Origin: JBNRMW01 sp050309795
GTDB taxonomy: Bacteria; Bacillota_I; Bacilli_A; Erysipelotrichales; Erysipelotrichaceae
Assembly (NCBI GenBank): GCA_050309795.1
Contig: JBNRMW010000006.1
Span: 1 to 64,000, forward strand
DNA length: 64,000 nt
Direction of reading: 5' to 3'
The notes below the pieces were generated by a model. That model made no database searches. It saw nothing but the letters and a program-made list of their open reading frames with translations, and was not told the origin of the DNA. A program made the translations under genes and the position numbers. Below are positions 17,599 through 25,043 of this stretch, piece by piece (positions within the stretch are counted from its first letter, which is position 1; the number at the start of each line of letters is the position of its first letter).

Positions 17599-18452
17599 GA
17601 ATTCACTCCACCATGATATAAATCATAGAGTAGATTTTTGGAAATATTATATTCTTGCGAGACATGCTTAATAGCCTCGGAGGCGGACATCCCTTTATTA
17701 ATTTGTTCGTTAATGAGTTCCATATAATTAATTTCTGCGATATCTGGTTCCTTCTCATGAGGATTCCCTTCTAGAATGAAGACCACTTCCCCTTTGAGAC
17801 CGTCTGCAACATCGATTAATTCACTTATTTGTCCACGAATAAACTCCTCATGTCGTTTCGTTAACTCACGAGCGAGGCAAGCTTTGCGGTCACCCATAAT
17901 GGATAATATTTCTTCCAAGGTTTCTTTAAGTGAATGAATACTAATATAAAAAACAAGGGTATATGAAAAATACTTCCACTCCAACAAAGTCCTGCGCAAG
18001 GCTTTTTTAGTACTCGGTAAAAAGCCGTGGAACAGGAAAGGGTGAACCAATAAACCCGAAGCAACCAAGGCGTTCAAAAAAGCTGTGGACCCTGAAACTG
18101 GAATAACATTAAAACCAGCAGCCAAGACCGATTGGACCACTTCATTACCTGGGTCATTAATTAATGGGTAACCCGCATCACTCACCAACGCCACTGTTTT
18201 ACCTTCTTTTAAAAGCTTCAAAATGCCCAGTGACGATTGTCGTTCATTATGTGCGTGATGGGCAATCAAAGGCGTTTGAATAGAAAAATGTTGTAACAAT
18301 GGTTTTGTTGTCCGAGTATCTTCGGCAGCAATAAAATCAACCATTCTCAATACATTTATTTGACGAGGCGAAAACTCCTCTAAATTACCGATTGGTGTTG
18401 GCACAATATATAGGGAAGGTAATTCGTTTTCAAAAGATTTTTGGCGATGCAT
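17595..18452 (-). CDS. rsmI: 16S rRNA (cytidine1402-2'-O)-methyltransferase
   Basis: This 285-residue tetrapyrrole-methylase-fold enzyme puts the 2'-O-methyl on C1402 of 16S rRNA in the ribosomal P site, using SAM. Marks are LYIVPTPIGNLEEFSPRQ (about 14-31), AAEDTRTTKPLLQHF, HAHNERQSS, VSDAGYPLINDPG, and VIPVSGSTAFLNALVASGL. It lies in the tmk-holB-ricT-rsmI cluster found in Bacilli. The gap to ricT is 15 bases. Confidence 0.95.
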   Translation of the reverse strand: MHRQKSFENELPSLYIVPTPIGNLEEFSPRQINVLRMVDFIAAEDTRTTKPLLQHFSIQTPLIAHHAHNERQSSLGILKLLKEGKTVALVSDAGYPLINDPGNEVVQSVLAAGFNVIPVSGSTAFLNALVASGLLVHPFLFHGFLPSTKKALRRTLLEWKYFSYTLVFYISIHSLKETLEEILSIMGDRKACLARELTKRHEEFIRGQISELIDVADGLKGEVVFILEGNPHEKEPDIAEINYMELINEQINKGMSASEAIKHVSQEYNISKNLLYDLYHGGVNS

Positions 18453-18467
18453 AAAATCCTCCTTCTG

Positions 18468-19409
18468 CTAACTCTGTTTTGGAGCTTGAGAGCGACGGTG
18501 ACGGGGTCGTCTTTGTTTCTGTTTTGATTTTGGCTTCGCTTCAACATTAATAACCATCGGACCTTGTGCTTTCGGTGTTGGTTGAACGATTGGTTGCTCT
18601 GGAGCTAAAAATTCGTCTAATGTAATAGTAATCCGTTCATCAGGATGATAAAGGGTAATTTTACGAGACAATATATTAATCTCATTTACTTTATATTTTT
18701 TCTTTTTATAATTCACTTCCGAACCAATTTTTGGCAAGTTCTCTAAAGCTAAGCTATATAGATCGTTTTCATAGCGTAAACAACATTTTAATTTACCACA
18801 TTGACCCGTTAACTTTTGAATATTCAAAGACATTAGTTGGTTTTTGGCCATATTAATGGAAACACCTTCAAATTCCTGAATAAATCCTTTACAGCAAAGC
18901 TCTCGACCACAAACGCCGATACCACCAACAATTTTGGCTTTATCCCGTTGACCAATTTGGCGCAGTTCAATCCGACAATAAAACATCGAAGTTAAACGTC
19001 GGAGCAAGTCTCGAAAATCAACCCGGCCATCCGCAATATAACTAATCATTAGTTTTGCTTTGTCTAAGGTGTAGTCCACACTCACCACCCGCATCATTAA
19101 ATTTTCTAATGCTATCGCTTCTTCGATGGAACCTACCGCCGCCTGGGCATCGATTGTGTTTTGATAAGCCTGTTCAATATCTTCTTGGGTGGCGATACGT
19201 AAAACCGGTTTTAGTTCAACATCGGTCGTTTGATAGTCGCTTATTGGTTTTGGTTTTGAAGCAACATATCCCAGTTCAATACCTCGTGCCGTTTCGACCA
19301 CCACTTGATCATTAGCTGATAAATCATCAAAATAACAGCCAAAATAGTATTCTTTATAATTCGTCCGGAAACGAACCGGAACATAAGCAATATATGAGTT
19401 TTGACTCAT
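18468..19409 (-). CDS. ricT: RicT (YaaT), PSP1-domain protein
   Basis: This 313-residue protein has a PSP1 domain (about 40-265). The cysteine cluster that binds an Fe-S cluster in the RicAFT complex is visible: GVCGRELCCKGF (about 165-176) and GQCGKLKCCLRYE (about 202-214). In Bacillus subtilis RicT with RicA and RicF supports RNase Y-dependent mRNA maturation. The C-terminus is a basic tail rich in Lys, Arg and Gln. It overlaps holB by four bases. Confidence 0.93.
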   Translation of the reverse strand: MSQNSYIAYVPVRFRTNYKEYYFGCYFDDLSANDQVVVETARGIELGYVASKPKPISDYQTTDVELKPVLRIATQEDIEQAYQNTIDAQAAVGSIEEAIALENLMMRVVSVDYTLDKAKLMISYIADGRVDFRDLLRRLTSMFYCRIELRQIGQRDKAKIVGGIGVCGRELCCKGFIQEFEGVSINMAKNQLMSLNIQKLTGQCGKLKCCLRYENDLYSLALENLPKIGSEVNYKKKKYKVNEINILSRKITLYHPDERITITLDEFLAPEQPIVQPTPKAQGPMVINVEAKPKSKQKQRRPRHRRSQAPKQS

Positions 19410-20215
19410 GTGTTTTCCTCCTTCATTCGATAACCAAATTCATCCATCAATAACGCGGTATTCACGGAACGATTGATTTTAGACAACATATCGTTAGCAA
19501 CCGTCGCTAGGTGTAAGTAACGAGCATCTTCTAGGGCTAGCTTCTGGGCTCGACGATACATGTGATAAAAAAATTGTTCTAAAAGGTTTCGATCACTAAT
19601 ATTAAGTAACTGCAATTCGACGATAGCCACATCCAATTGATCCCACATCTTATTAATAAAAGCATCAACATCGTGGGCGACTTCTTCGTCGACTTCAATC
19701 TCTTCAACAACGGTACTTGCCAAATTAACTACTAAACAACGCGATACAATCGTTGGTAGAACTTGGTTAACATTATCCGTGGTTAAAATGAAGTGAACAT
19801 CGTGTGAACTGGGTTCTTCCAATCCTTTTAAAAAAGCATTCAAGGCAGCTGGCGTTCCATGATCCACATGGTGCACAATTAAACATTTCACCCCATTGGC
19901 TTGTTTTGAGGTGAGATTTAATTGTCTCAAAGCTTCGGTCACATCGTCTTTTTTTATCGATTGATGCTCTCCATTTAAAACTAAAACATCTTCGTTCCCA
20001 TGTGCCTTTATCTGATTTAGTACGTGATCAACTTCTGTTGTTTTTACACTTTCTATTATCCGCACACTGCTCATCCAGTAGGCGAGTTCAAGTAAGTGGT
20101 GTTGACCTACCAATAAATAAGCATGAGGAATTTTATGACGTTGTACCGAGTTTTTAACAATACGATACAAAATCGGATATTGTTGTTGTATTTTATCGGT
20201 CTTCAACTGAATCAA
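19406..20215 (-). CDS. holB: DNA polymerase III delta' subunit (reduced)
   Basis: This 269-residue clamp-loader delta' subunit keeps KIPHAYLLVG near residue 28, a HVDHGTPAALNAFLKGLEEPS sensor/Walker-B-like region and the sensor-1 IVSRC. The usual P-loop and zinc-binding cysteines of longer homologues are absent, as expected for delta', which does not hydrolyse ATP. At 269 residues it is shorter than the usual 320-330. Its start overlaps tmk by 23 bases. Confidence 0.85.
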   Translation of the reverse strand: MIQLKTDKIQQQYPILYRIVKNSVQRHKIPHAYLLVGQHHLLELAYWMSSVRIIESVKTTEVDHVLNQIKAHGNEDVLVLNGEHQSIKKDDVTEALRQLNLTSKQANGVKCLIVHHVDHGTPAALNAFLKGLEEPSSHDVHFILTTDNVNQVLPTIVSRCLVVNLASTVVEEIEVDEEVAHDVDAFINKMWDQLDVAIVELQLLNISDRNLLEQFFYHMYRRAQKLALEDARYLHLATVANDMLSKINRSVNTALLMDEFGYRMKEENT

Positions 20216-20831
20216 TCCATTTCATTAAATATTCGGAAATGTCGTTGGTGAGCTGTTCAATGCTCAACCGAGCATCAAAAACCACAATTCGATCTTTGAA
20301 TTGTTCTTTAATTAATTCATACCCTCCATGAACTTTTTCATGGAAAGCAATATCCTCTTGATCTAGCCGATCCTTAAAGGTCCGATTCGATATTCGTGCC
20401 AAACCTTCTGCTGCACTAATATCTAGGTAAACCGTTAAATCCGGAAAGTGACCGTCCAAAGCAAATTTATTAATCTGCCATACCGCATCTATTCCAATAT
20501 TACGACCAACGCCTTGGTACACCAAAGACGAGTCCACAAAACGATCAGAAATAACGTGATGACCCATCTCCAAATTCGGTAAAATACGCTCAACCAAATG
20601 TTGACGGCGACTTGCCGCATAAAGCAGAGCTTCCGTTTTAACATCCATTTCAATATTCACGGGATTGAGAATGAGGTCGCGAATTTCTTCAGCAATGCGA
20701 CTGCCCCCTGGCTCGCGTGTATAAATCGTTTTATAACCTTCTTTATTAAGTACTTGTTGAACCCGTGATGAAATGGTCGTCTTCCCACTTCCATCCGGTC
20801 CTTCAAAAGTGATAAATAGTCCTTTTTTCAT
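20193..20831 (-). CDS. tmk: Thymidylate kinase
   Basis: This 212-residue kinase converts dTMP to dTDP. It has the P-loop FEGPDGSGKTT (8-18), the DR/E-type TREPGGSRIAEEIRDLIL substrate loop, the DRFVDSSLVYQG motif, and a lid around residue 145 (SNRTFKDRLDQED). It heads the tmk-holB-ricT-rsmI cluster, with TATAAT-like sequence (TTATAAT) around 20853-20859. Confidence 0.95.
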   Translation of the reverse strand: MKKGLFITFEGPDGSGKTTISSRVQQVLNKEGYKTIYTREPGGSRIAEEIRDLILNPVNIEMDVKTEALLYAASRRQHLVERILPNLEMGHHVISDRFVDSSLVYQGVGRNIGIDAVWQINKFALDGHFPDLTVYLDISAAEGLARISNRTFKDRLDQEDIAFHEKVHGGYELIKEQFKDRIVVFDARLSIEQLTNDISEYLMKWIDSVEDR

Positions 20832-21202
20832 GACAACCTCGACTTCAGTTTAATTATAAGGGTATTAGTCTTCTTTTACAATAACCGGTAAAAGAAGACT
20901 ACTATGAATGAATTTAGAAAAATTAATGATTTATCTCAGTATATATTTATTCAACTTTCCAATCTTCTCAAGGTTAAGTCCAATCACGCTTTCAAAATAT
21001 GAACATAGATGTAAGGTTTTCTGATTACCGATTTTAACGCTTCGTTGAGTTGTTTCACCACTTCTCATAATACAAATGATTGTGGTTGTATTCTTTATTC
21101 TCAATATATTTTTCAAACATAACATATAATTATTGGTCTGCCTACTTTGACTATGTTTTTTTTGTGTTGTGGTTATTGTATAAGTTAAGATAGGAGAAAA
21201 GA
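20832..21202. other. 371-base region: long hairpin and possible gene remnant
   Basis: The region holds a perfect 13-bp inverted repeat (AGTCTTCTTTTAC at 20867-20879 with GTAAAAGAAGACT at 20888-20900, 8-base loop) without a T run. Upstream on the minus strand, 21125-20931 is open for 64 codons, but the ATG has no ribosome site. A second overlapping frame starts MFEKYIENKEYNHNHLYYEKW, then stops. This looks like a decayed gene or chance frames. No RNA gene was recognised. Confidence 0.4.
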
Positions 21203-21415
21203 ATGATTACTCTCAAGCAATTGCGTATTTTAAATTTTATTATCAGCCTATTTTATCTGTTTCCTTTGATCTTTGAAGGTCAGTGGATTTTTCCAGAAAT
21301 GAGTACTCCATCTTTAGCTACCCTCCGACTTTCTGTAGCTCTGTTGGGTTGGGGCATTAACTACTCGCTTCTTCTTAAAATTCAAAAGAAAGAGGATAAC
21401 AAAACCTCGAATTAG
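21203..21415 (+). CDS. Small two-helix membrane protein
   Basis: Family not recognised. The 70-residue protein has two hydrophobic segments (about 8-26 and 40-60), each flanked by charged residues, and a basic C-terminal tail (KIQKKEDNKTSN). A ribosome site, AGGAGA, lies six bases before the ATG. It stands alone upstream of the Nudix hydrolase gene, 124 bases away. Confidence 0.55.
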   Translation: MITLKQLRILNFIISLFYLFPLIFEGQWIFPEMSTPSLATLRLSVALLGWGINYSLLLKIQKKEDNKTSN

Positions 21416-21539
21416 ACCCTATAGCAGAAAACCTTTTCGCTTCAGTTATAATGGTCATAGGTGTTTTGATTTTTCTAATGGTTCAACCAGAAGATATACA
21501 CAACACCTTTCATAAACTAAAGTTGAGGAGTTTTATAAA

Positions 21540-22091
21540 ATGAAATTTTTTGAAAAACAAGAAAAAAGCGAAACGAAGTTTCAAGGCATCTTAGTCGAAG
21601 TTGATCACGACCAAGTCACCCTAATCGACGGTAGTACGAGCACCAGAGAAGTGGTTAAACATCCTGGTGGTGTTTGTGTTGCTGCACAACTACCCAACAA
21701 AAAATATCTCTTAGTCAAACAATACCGGTATGGCGTAAAAAACGAGTCCATTGAATTTGTGGCGGGAAAAATGGAACCAGGCATTGATGCGATTACTCAG
21801 ATTCAAAACGAGCTCCAAGAAGAAACAGGATATCTATGTACCGATATTAAAGAAGTGATGACCATTTATCCTTCACCGGCTTATTTAGACGAGCCTCTAC
21901 GATTGTTTACGGCTACAGCGACGACACAAGGTTCACAGAATCTTGACGAACACGAGTTTTTAGAAATTTTAGAATTATCTCTCGACGATATTTTGTATTT
22001 AATCGATACCAATGTAATCAAAGACGCCAAGACCATTGCTTTAGCCTATTACTTATATCGTGACGCACGAAAAAATCACCCTCGCGGATGA
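21540..22091 (+). CDS. nudF: Nudix hydrolase, ADP-ribose pyrophosphatase-like
   Basis: This 183-residue Nudix protein resembles ADP-ribose pyrophosphatases: GVCVAAQLPNKKYLLVKQYRYG before the box and YPSPAYLDEPLRLFTA after it, the pattern that sets NudF-type substrate choice. The Nudix box is unusual: GKMEPGIDAITQIQNELQEETGY keeps the metal-binding EE pair but has Ile where the consensus Glu stands and Asn in place of the Arg of the RE pair. A GAGGAG ribosome site precedes the ATG. The gene converges on divIC with a shared terminator. Confidence 0.8.
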   Translation: MKFFEKQEKSETKFQGILVEVDHDQVTLIDGSTSTREVVKHPGGVCVAAQLPNKKYLLVKQYRYGVKNESIEFVAGKMEPGIDAITQIQNELQEETGYLCTDIKEVMTIYPSPAYLDEPLRLFTATATTQGSQNLDEHEFLEILELSLDDILYLIDTNVIKDAKTIALAYYLYRDARKNHPRG

Positions 22092-22097
22092 TTTTAT
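22071..22097. terminator. Bidirectional terminator between nudF and divIC
   Basis: AAAATCA and TGATTTT (22072-22078 with 22089-22095) pair around a GC-rich loop. Both genes' stop codons are within the hairpin and only two bases apart. Confidence 0.55.
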
Positions 22098-22402
22098 TCA
22101 TTTGGCTCTAATGGAAGATAAAATATTTTCTCACCTTCTTTGGAAAGCATGTACGCGCCACGAGCATATTTAATTACATATTCAGGATCTTGTAATTTAT
22201 GACGCTGTTCAACCAACAAGGCATTCTCTTTTTCCAGTTGTTCTAATTTTTCAACCACACCTGAAAGCTCTGCTTTCAATTGTTGGGTCGTTAAAAAATT
22301 GCGTGTCGCATTAAATAACAAAATAACCGCCACAAAAATCAGAAACAAACTAATGCCATAGGTCACAATATTTCGAGCAAAATCCGTATTTTTTTGGTTC
22401 AT
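22094..22402 (-). CDS. divIC: Septum formation initiator (DivIC/FtsB family)
   Basis: This 102-residue bitopic division protein has a short cytoplasmic N-terminus and one membrane helix (about 14-33). A coiled coil follows, AELSGVVEKLEQLEKENALLVEQ, and then the conserved DPEYVIKYARGAYMLSKEGEKIFYLP tail. In Bacilli it forms the divisome with DivIB and FtsL. The open frame extends upstream to 22456, but ATG at 22402 is preferred because it gives the family N-terminus. TATAAT at 22409-22414 is only six bases before it, which suggests a leaderless mRNA. Confidence 0.85.
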   Translation of the reverse strand: MNQKNTDFARNIVTYGISLFLIFVAVILLFNATRNFLTTQQLKAELSGVVEKLEQLEKENALLVEQRHKLQDPEYVIKYARGAYMLSKEGEKIFYLPLEPNE

Positions 22403-22408
22403 ACCTAT

Positions 22409-22438
22409 ATTATACCTACTTTTAAAATTAATTGACAA
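22409..22438 (-). promoter_or_regulatory. Promoter of divIC, apparently leaderless
   Basis: On the minus strand, TTGTCA and TATAAT are spaced by 18 bases, with the -10 six bases before the ATG at 22402. A start seven bases after the -10 would coincide with the start codon, and no ribosome site is visible. Confidence 0.55.
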
Positions 22439-22516
22439 GAAATCTGTTTCAAGCATACTCTTTTTCTTCTTTTATTTATTTTGTTATAGTAAAAGTAGAA
22501 AGTGAGAACAAAAATT

Positions 22517-22768
22517 ATGTTAGATTTTGTATATTTCATCCTCGTTGGCGGTATAGCTGGCTGGCTAGCTAGCATCCTCGTTGGAAAAGGCAACAAAGGT
22601 TTACTTTCAAATATTGTCGTTGGTATTATTGGCGCCGTGATTGGTGGTTGGATTTTTAAAGAGTTTGGGAGCGGTCAAGCGGTCGCTGGCTTTAACTTAG
22701 AATCCATTATGGTCGCCTTTGTTGGTTCCGTTGTCTTACTGTTTATTTTAAGACTGTTGGGTCGCTAA
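22517..22768 (+). CDS. GlsB/YeaQ/YmgE family membrane protein
   Basis: This 83-residue protein has three hydrophobic stretches rich in Gly (GGIAGWLASILVG; GIIGAVIGGWIF; AFVGSVVLLFILRLLG), matching the transglycosylase-associated (GlsB/YeaQ/YmgE) family. Members are linked to envelope and stress responses but have no defined activity. ATG at 22517 gives the family start; a GTG five codons earlier is also open. It is divergent from divIC and ends in a good terminator. Confidence 0.85.
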   Translation: MLDFVYFILVGGIAGWLASILVGKGNKGLLSNIVVGIIGAVIGGWIFKEFGSGQAVAGFNLESIMVAFVGSVVLLFILRLLGR

Positions 22769-22788
22769 CGTTTTGAAAATTGTTTGTA

Positions 22789-22815
22789 AAAGCGCCGTCT
22801 GGCGCTTTTTGTTTG
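22789..22815 (+). terminator. Rho-independent terminator after the GlsB-family gene
   Basis: AAAGCGCC, a GTCT loop and GGCGCTTT, then TTTGTTTG: an 8-bp perfect GC-rich stem with a T-rich tail. Confidence 0.85.
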
Positions 22816-22826
22816 TTTGAAATCTT

Positions 22827-23159
22827 CTAATCTTGTTTTAAAAGAATCGACTTTCGATAAATAAATCCATCCTTTTTTGCATAAGGCAATTCGATACGAT
22901 CTTCGTGAGCACTATACAGTTGGCGCAAAATTATTGGTTCTTGATTGTCTTCTTCGTAAATTTCAACAATGAGGTATTCTGTATTTTGATGGAGTCGTAA
23001 CGTCTCCTCCATGGTTTCTACCTGTACTTCATATTGATCGATGAGTTGATGGTTTTCATCCATTTCCACAATGTTTATTTGAAGCGGTTTTCGTTGATTC
23101 TTGATATTCACTTTAATATCCACCGATATTGTCTTTTTTTCCAAGATCCGTTTCTTCAT
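22827..23159 (-). CDS. Hypothetical protein (110 aa)
   Basis: Family not recognised. The 110-residue protein is soluble, rich in Glu, Gln and Lys, and predicted to be mostly beta strands (SVDIKVNIKN, PLQINIVEMDENHQ, TEYLIVEIYEED). It overlaps the end of the upstream lipoprotein gene by 47 bases in another frame, so it belongs to the HTH-lipoprotein unit. No ribosome site is distinct. The long overlap makes the exact start uncertain; MKKRILEKK is the first Met. Confidence 0.5.
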   Translation of the reverse strand: MKKRILEKKTISVDIKVNIKNQRKPLQINIVEMDENHQLIDQYEVQVETMEETLRLHQNTEYLIVEIYEEDNQEPIILRQLYSAHEDRIELPYAKKDGFIYRKSILLKQD

Positions 23160-23676
23160 CTACGGATTGATCCCGTTGAACGGAGAGTTCGATTCCAGCA
23201 TGGCCACCGACTAAATAGGATTCGCCAACCGTCATGTAAATCTGGTCGTTACCATCTTGGAAGACGGGATTCATTTGAAAAGCATCTTCCACACCAAAGT
23301 AATCAAGATGGCCTTCAGTGTGTATCGATTCTGAATCATCACCAACCCCATAATGGTTATGTACATCATAAAACTGTGGGCTCGCCACCAAAAAGCGTGT
23401 CCGCTCTTCACCAGTACCAATAGTCGAATAAAAGAAAGTCAAACCTTCAATATCCTTAAAGGTATACGTATCAATAATCGGACCATCCATAACCAACTGC
23501 CCATAGATTCTTCCGTGATTATCTATTTTTTCATTAATCGCTGTCGTAGTCATAAAGAACCTAACAAATCTATCCCTTGTTTCTTCCATCGTCGATTGAT
23601 TGGGTATTGCTAGTTGACAACTGCTTAAACTACCCACCATCAATATTAAACTAATCCATTTCAATATTTTCTTCAT
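23113..23676 (-). CDS. Lipoprotein of unknown function
   Basis: This 187-residue secreted lipoprotein has the signal peptide MKKILKWISLILMVGSLSSC, whose lipobox LSSC puts the lipid on Cys20. The mature part is acidic with many aromatic residues and no recognised domain. Start at 23676 is chosen because GGAGGATG lies just upstream and the lipoprotein signal begins there; the open frame extends 22 codons further. It overlaps the HTH gene by 26 bases and the next gene by 47 bases, so the three are surely co-transcribed. Confidence 0.7.
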   Translation of the reverse strand: MKKILKWISLILMVGSLSSCQLAIPNQSTMEETRDRFVRFFMTTTAINEKIDNHGRIYGQLVMDGPIIDTYTFKDIEGLTFFYSTIGTGEERTRFLVASPQFYDVHNHYGVGDDSESIHTEGHLDYFGVEDAFQMNPVFQDGNDQIYMTVGESYLVGGHAGIELSVQRDQSVDEETDLGKKDNIGGY

Positions 23677-23893
23677 CGTCATCCTCCAGGTTTCCATCAA
23701 ATTTAATAATATCTCCAACATCGCATTCCAAGTAGTAACCAATTTTATTTATGGTATTAAATCGTACCCCTTTTGCTTTTCCACTACGTAGCTTTGATAA
23801 ATTAGCCTCGGTAATATCCACAAGTAGACTCAGTTGTTTTGACGTCATGTTTCTTTCTTTTAACTTTTCTTCTAAATATATTTTAATAGCCAT
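23651..23893 (-). CDS. Cro/C1-type HTH protein
   Basis: This 80-residue protein is a single XRE helix-turn-helix domain: LEEKLKERNMTSKQLSLLVDITEANLSKLRSGKAKGVRFNTI. It resembles the YozG/YgzD-like group (IYLEEKLKERNMT at the start, ECDVGDIIKFD before the tail), with an acidic C-terminal tail. Such small regulators are usually encoded next to a membrane protein they control. Here the neighbours are a lipoprotein and an unknown protein downstream and a multi-pass membrane protein upstream. Confidence 0.85.
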   Translation of the reverse strand: MAIKIYLEEKLKERNMTSKQLSLLVDITEANLSKLRSGKAKGVRFNTINKIGYYLECDVGDIIKFDGNLEDDDEENIEMD

Positions 23894-23901
23894 AAATTAC
23901 C

Positions 23902-23967
23902 TCAAACAAAGTCCTCAACCTCTTCTTTTAGTTCTTTATTCTCAAGCAATAAATGGCTAACCAACAT
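23902..23967 (-). CDS. Possible 21-residue peptide
   Basis: A short frame, MLVSHLLLENKELKEEVEDFV, lies between the membrane protein stop and the HTH gene start. It has AAGGAA just before the ATG. The pattern of a short helix followed by a charged heptad is plausible for a micro-protein or a translational coupler, but the frame is short enough to be chance. Confidence 0.25.
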   Translation of the reverse strand: MLVSHLLLENKELKEEVEDFV

Positions 23968-23973
23968 GATTCC

Positions 23974-24885
23974 TTAAACCAATAAAACTGGGTACAGAGA
24001 AAGGCTCAACCGTGTTTGAACGTTGGTTAAAAGGCGAGCAAAAATCACCAACAAGAAGTTCAAAATGAGCGGTGCACTCACCATCAAAATTAAGGCTTTA
24101 CTACTATGGCCCGCTAACAGGCGAACGTGGTCAACAACCGTTTGGCTATAACGATCTGCTTGCATTTTAGCGATTAAATCACAAGCTTGGTCAATTATGT
24201 ATAAGCCAACAAAATAAACTACAGCTTGAATCCCTAAGTTTAGAAAAACAAAAACGGTATCCAACGAAAAACTAGCGGAAAAATCCTCGAGTAAATAGTT
24301 GGTTGAGGTACTTTCTTTGAGTTGAATCAAAAACTGAGAAAAGAAAAAGCCAAAAAACATCAACACCAAACCCATACTCACAAGAACCAACAAACCATGA
24401 AGCATCCTTAATAATTGACTAAAATCTGCTTCTTGGGCTTTAAGAGCAACTAATGTAATCCAATATGCGAAGATCGCGGCATATACCATCATTGCTAACA
24501 CAAAAATATACGGCTCTCGTACGCCGGATCCCACCAATGCGGGATGAACCAGTCGATCGATAATAGTCGGATTAATCAAAACATACAGGGTCACAAATAA
24601 TAGGACACCAAGCATAACCAACCAAAACCTACTCAAGAAGTTGGATGACTTGTTTTTAAAAGCCAAAACCATAGGCAATAAAGTTAAGACAAGTAAAAGC
24701 AACCACGCCACCAGATTACCAATGCCACCTGAAAGGGAAAGTGCTCGCAAACCTTGACTAATCCAGACAAAAGGCAATGTTAGAAGAAACTCCAACTGCC
24801 AAGGTTTTGAAACAAAAAACAAATTAATGACAATGAAGACGATGACTTCGATTAACCACAAACGGCGAATGTGTCTATTGGTCAT
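23974..24885 (-). CDS. Multi-pass membrane protein, unknown function
   Basis: This 303-residue protein has about seven hydrophobic segments (about 9-30, 54-76, 86-106, 126-150, 160-185, 205-232 and 266-288) and no recognised motif. The two halves are separated by a polar segment around residues 185-205. It lies upstream of the HTH gene on the same strand, 80 bases away, and may be its target or partner. I do not recognise the family. Confidence 0.6.
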   Translation of the reverse strand: MTNRHIRRLWLIEVIVFIVINLFFVSKPWQLEFLLTLPFVWISQGLRALSLSGGIGNLVAWLLLLVLTLLPMVLAFKNKSSNFLSRFWLVMLGVLLFVTLYVLINPTIIDRLVHPALVGSGVREPYIFVLAMMVYAAIFAYWITLVALKAQEADFSQLLRMLHGLLVLVSMGLVLMFFGFFFSQFLIQLKESTSTNYLLEDFSASFSLDTVFVFLNLGIQAVVYFVGLYIIDQACDLIAKMQADRYSQTVVDHVRLLAGHSSKALILMVSAPLILNFLLVIFARLLTNVQTRLSLSLYPVLLV

Positions 24886-24949
24886 ATTTCCTCCTTTATT
24901 ATCGTTTTACAATAATTATTTGAAATTATTTCTAAATGTGTGAACAAAG

Positions 24950-25033
24950 AAAAAAGCCGTCAACGGTCCACGTAAAATTGACGACTTTTTAACTTGAGCA
25001 AATAAGGCTCAAGTGGAGGTTTTTTTTGAAATC
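24950..25033. terminator. Two hairpins after gpmI, the distal one a terminator
   Basis: Near 24951-24990, AAAAAGCCGTCAA and TTGACGACTTTTT form a stem with one C-A mismatch and T runs on both strands. A second stem, ACTTGAGC/GCTCAAGT (24993-25014), is followed on the plus strand by GGAGG and eight T. On the minus strand these lie 30-95 bases past the gpmI stop. Confidence 0.6.
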
Positions 25034-25043
25034 TTAGAGGATA

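Noticed and set aside
20931..21125. 64-codon frame on the minus strand as a real gene
   Set aside because: No ribosome site and no recognised similarity; reported only as a possible remnant.
21451..21541. 30-codon frame (MVIGVLIFLMV...) before nudF
   Set aside because: No ribosome site; it overlaps the leader of nudF and is likely chance.
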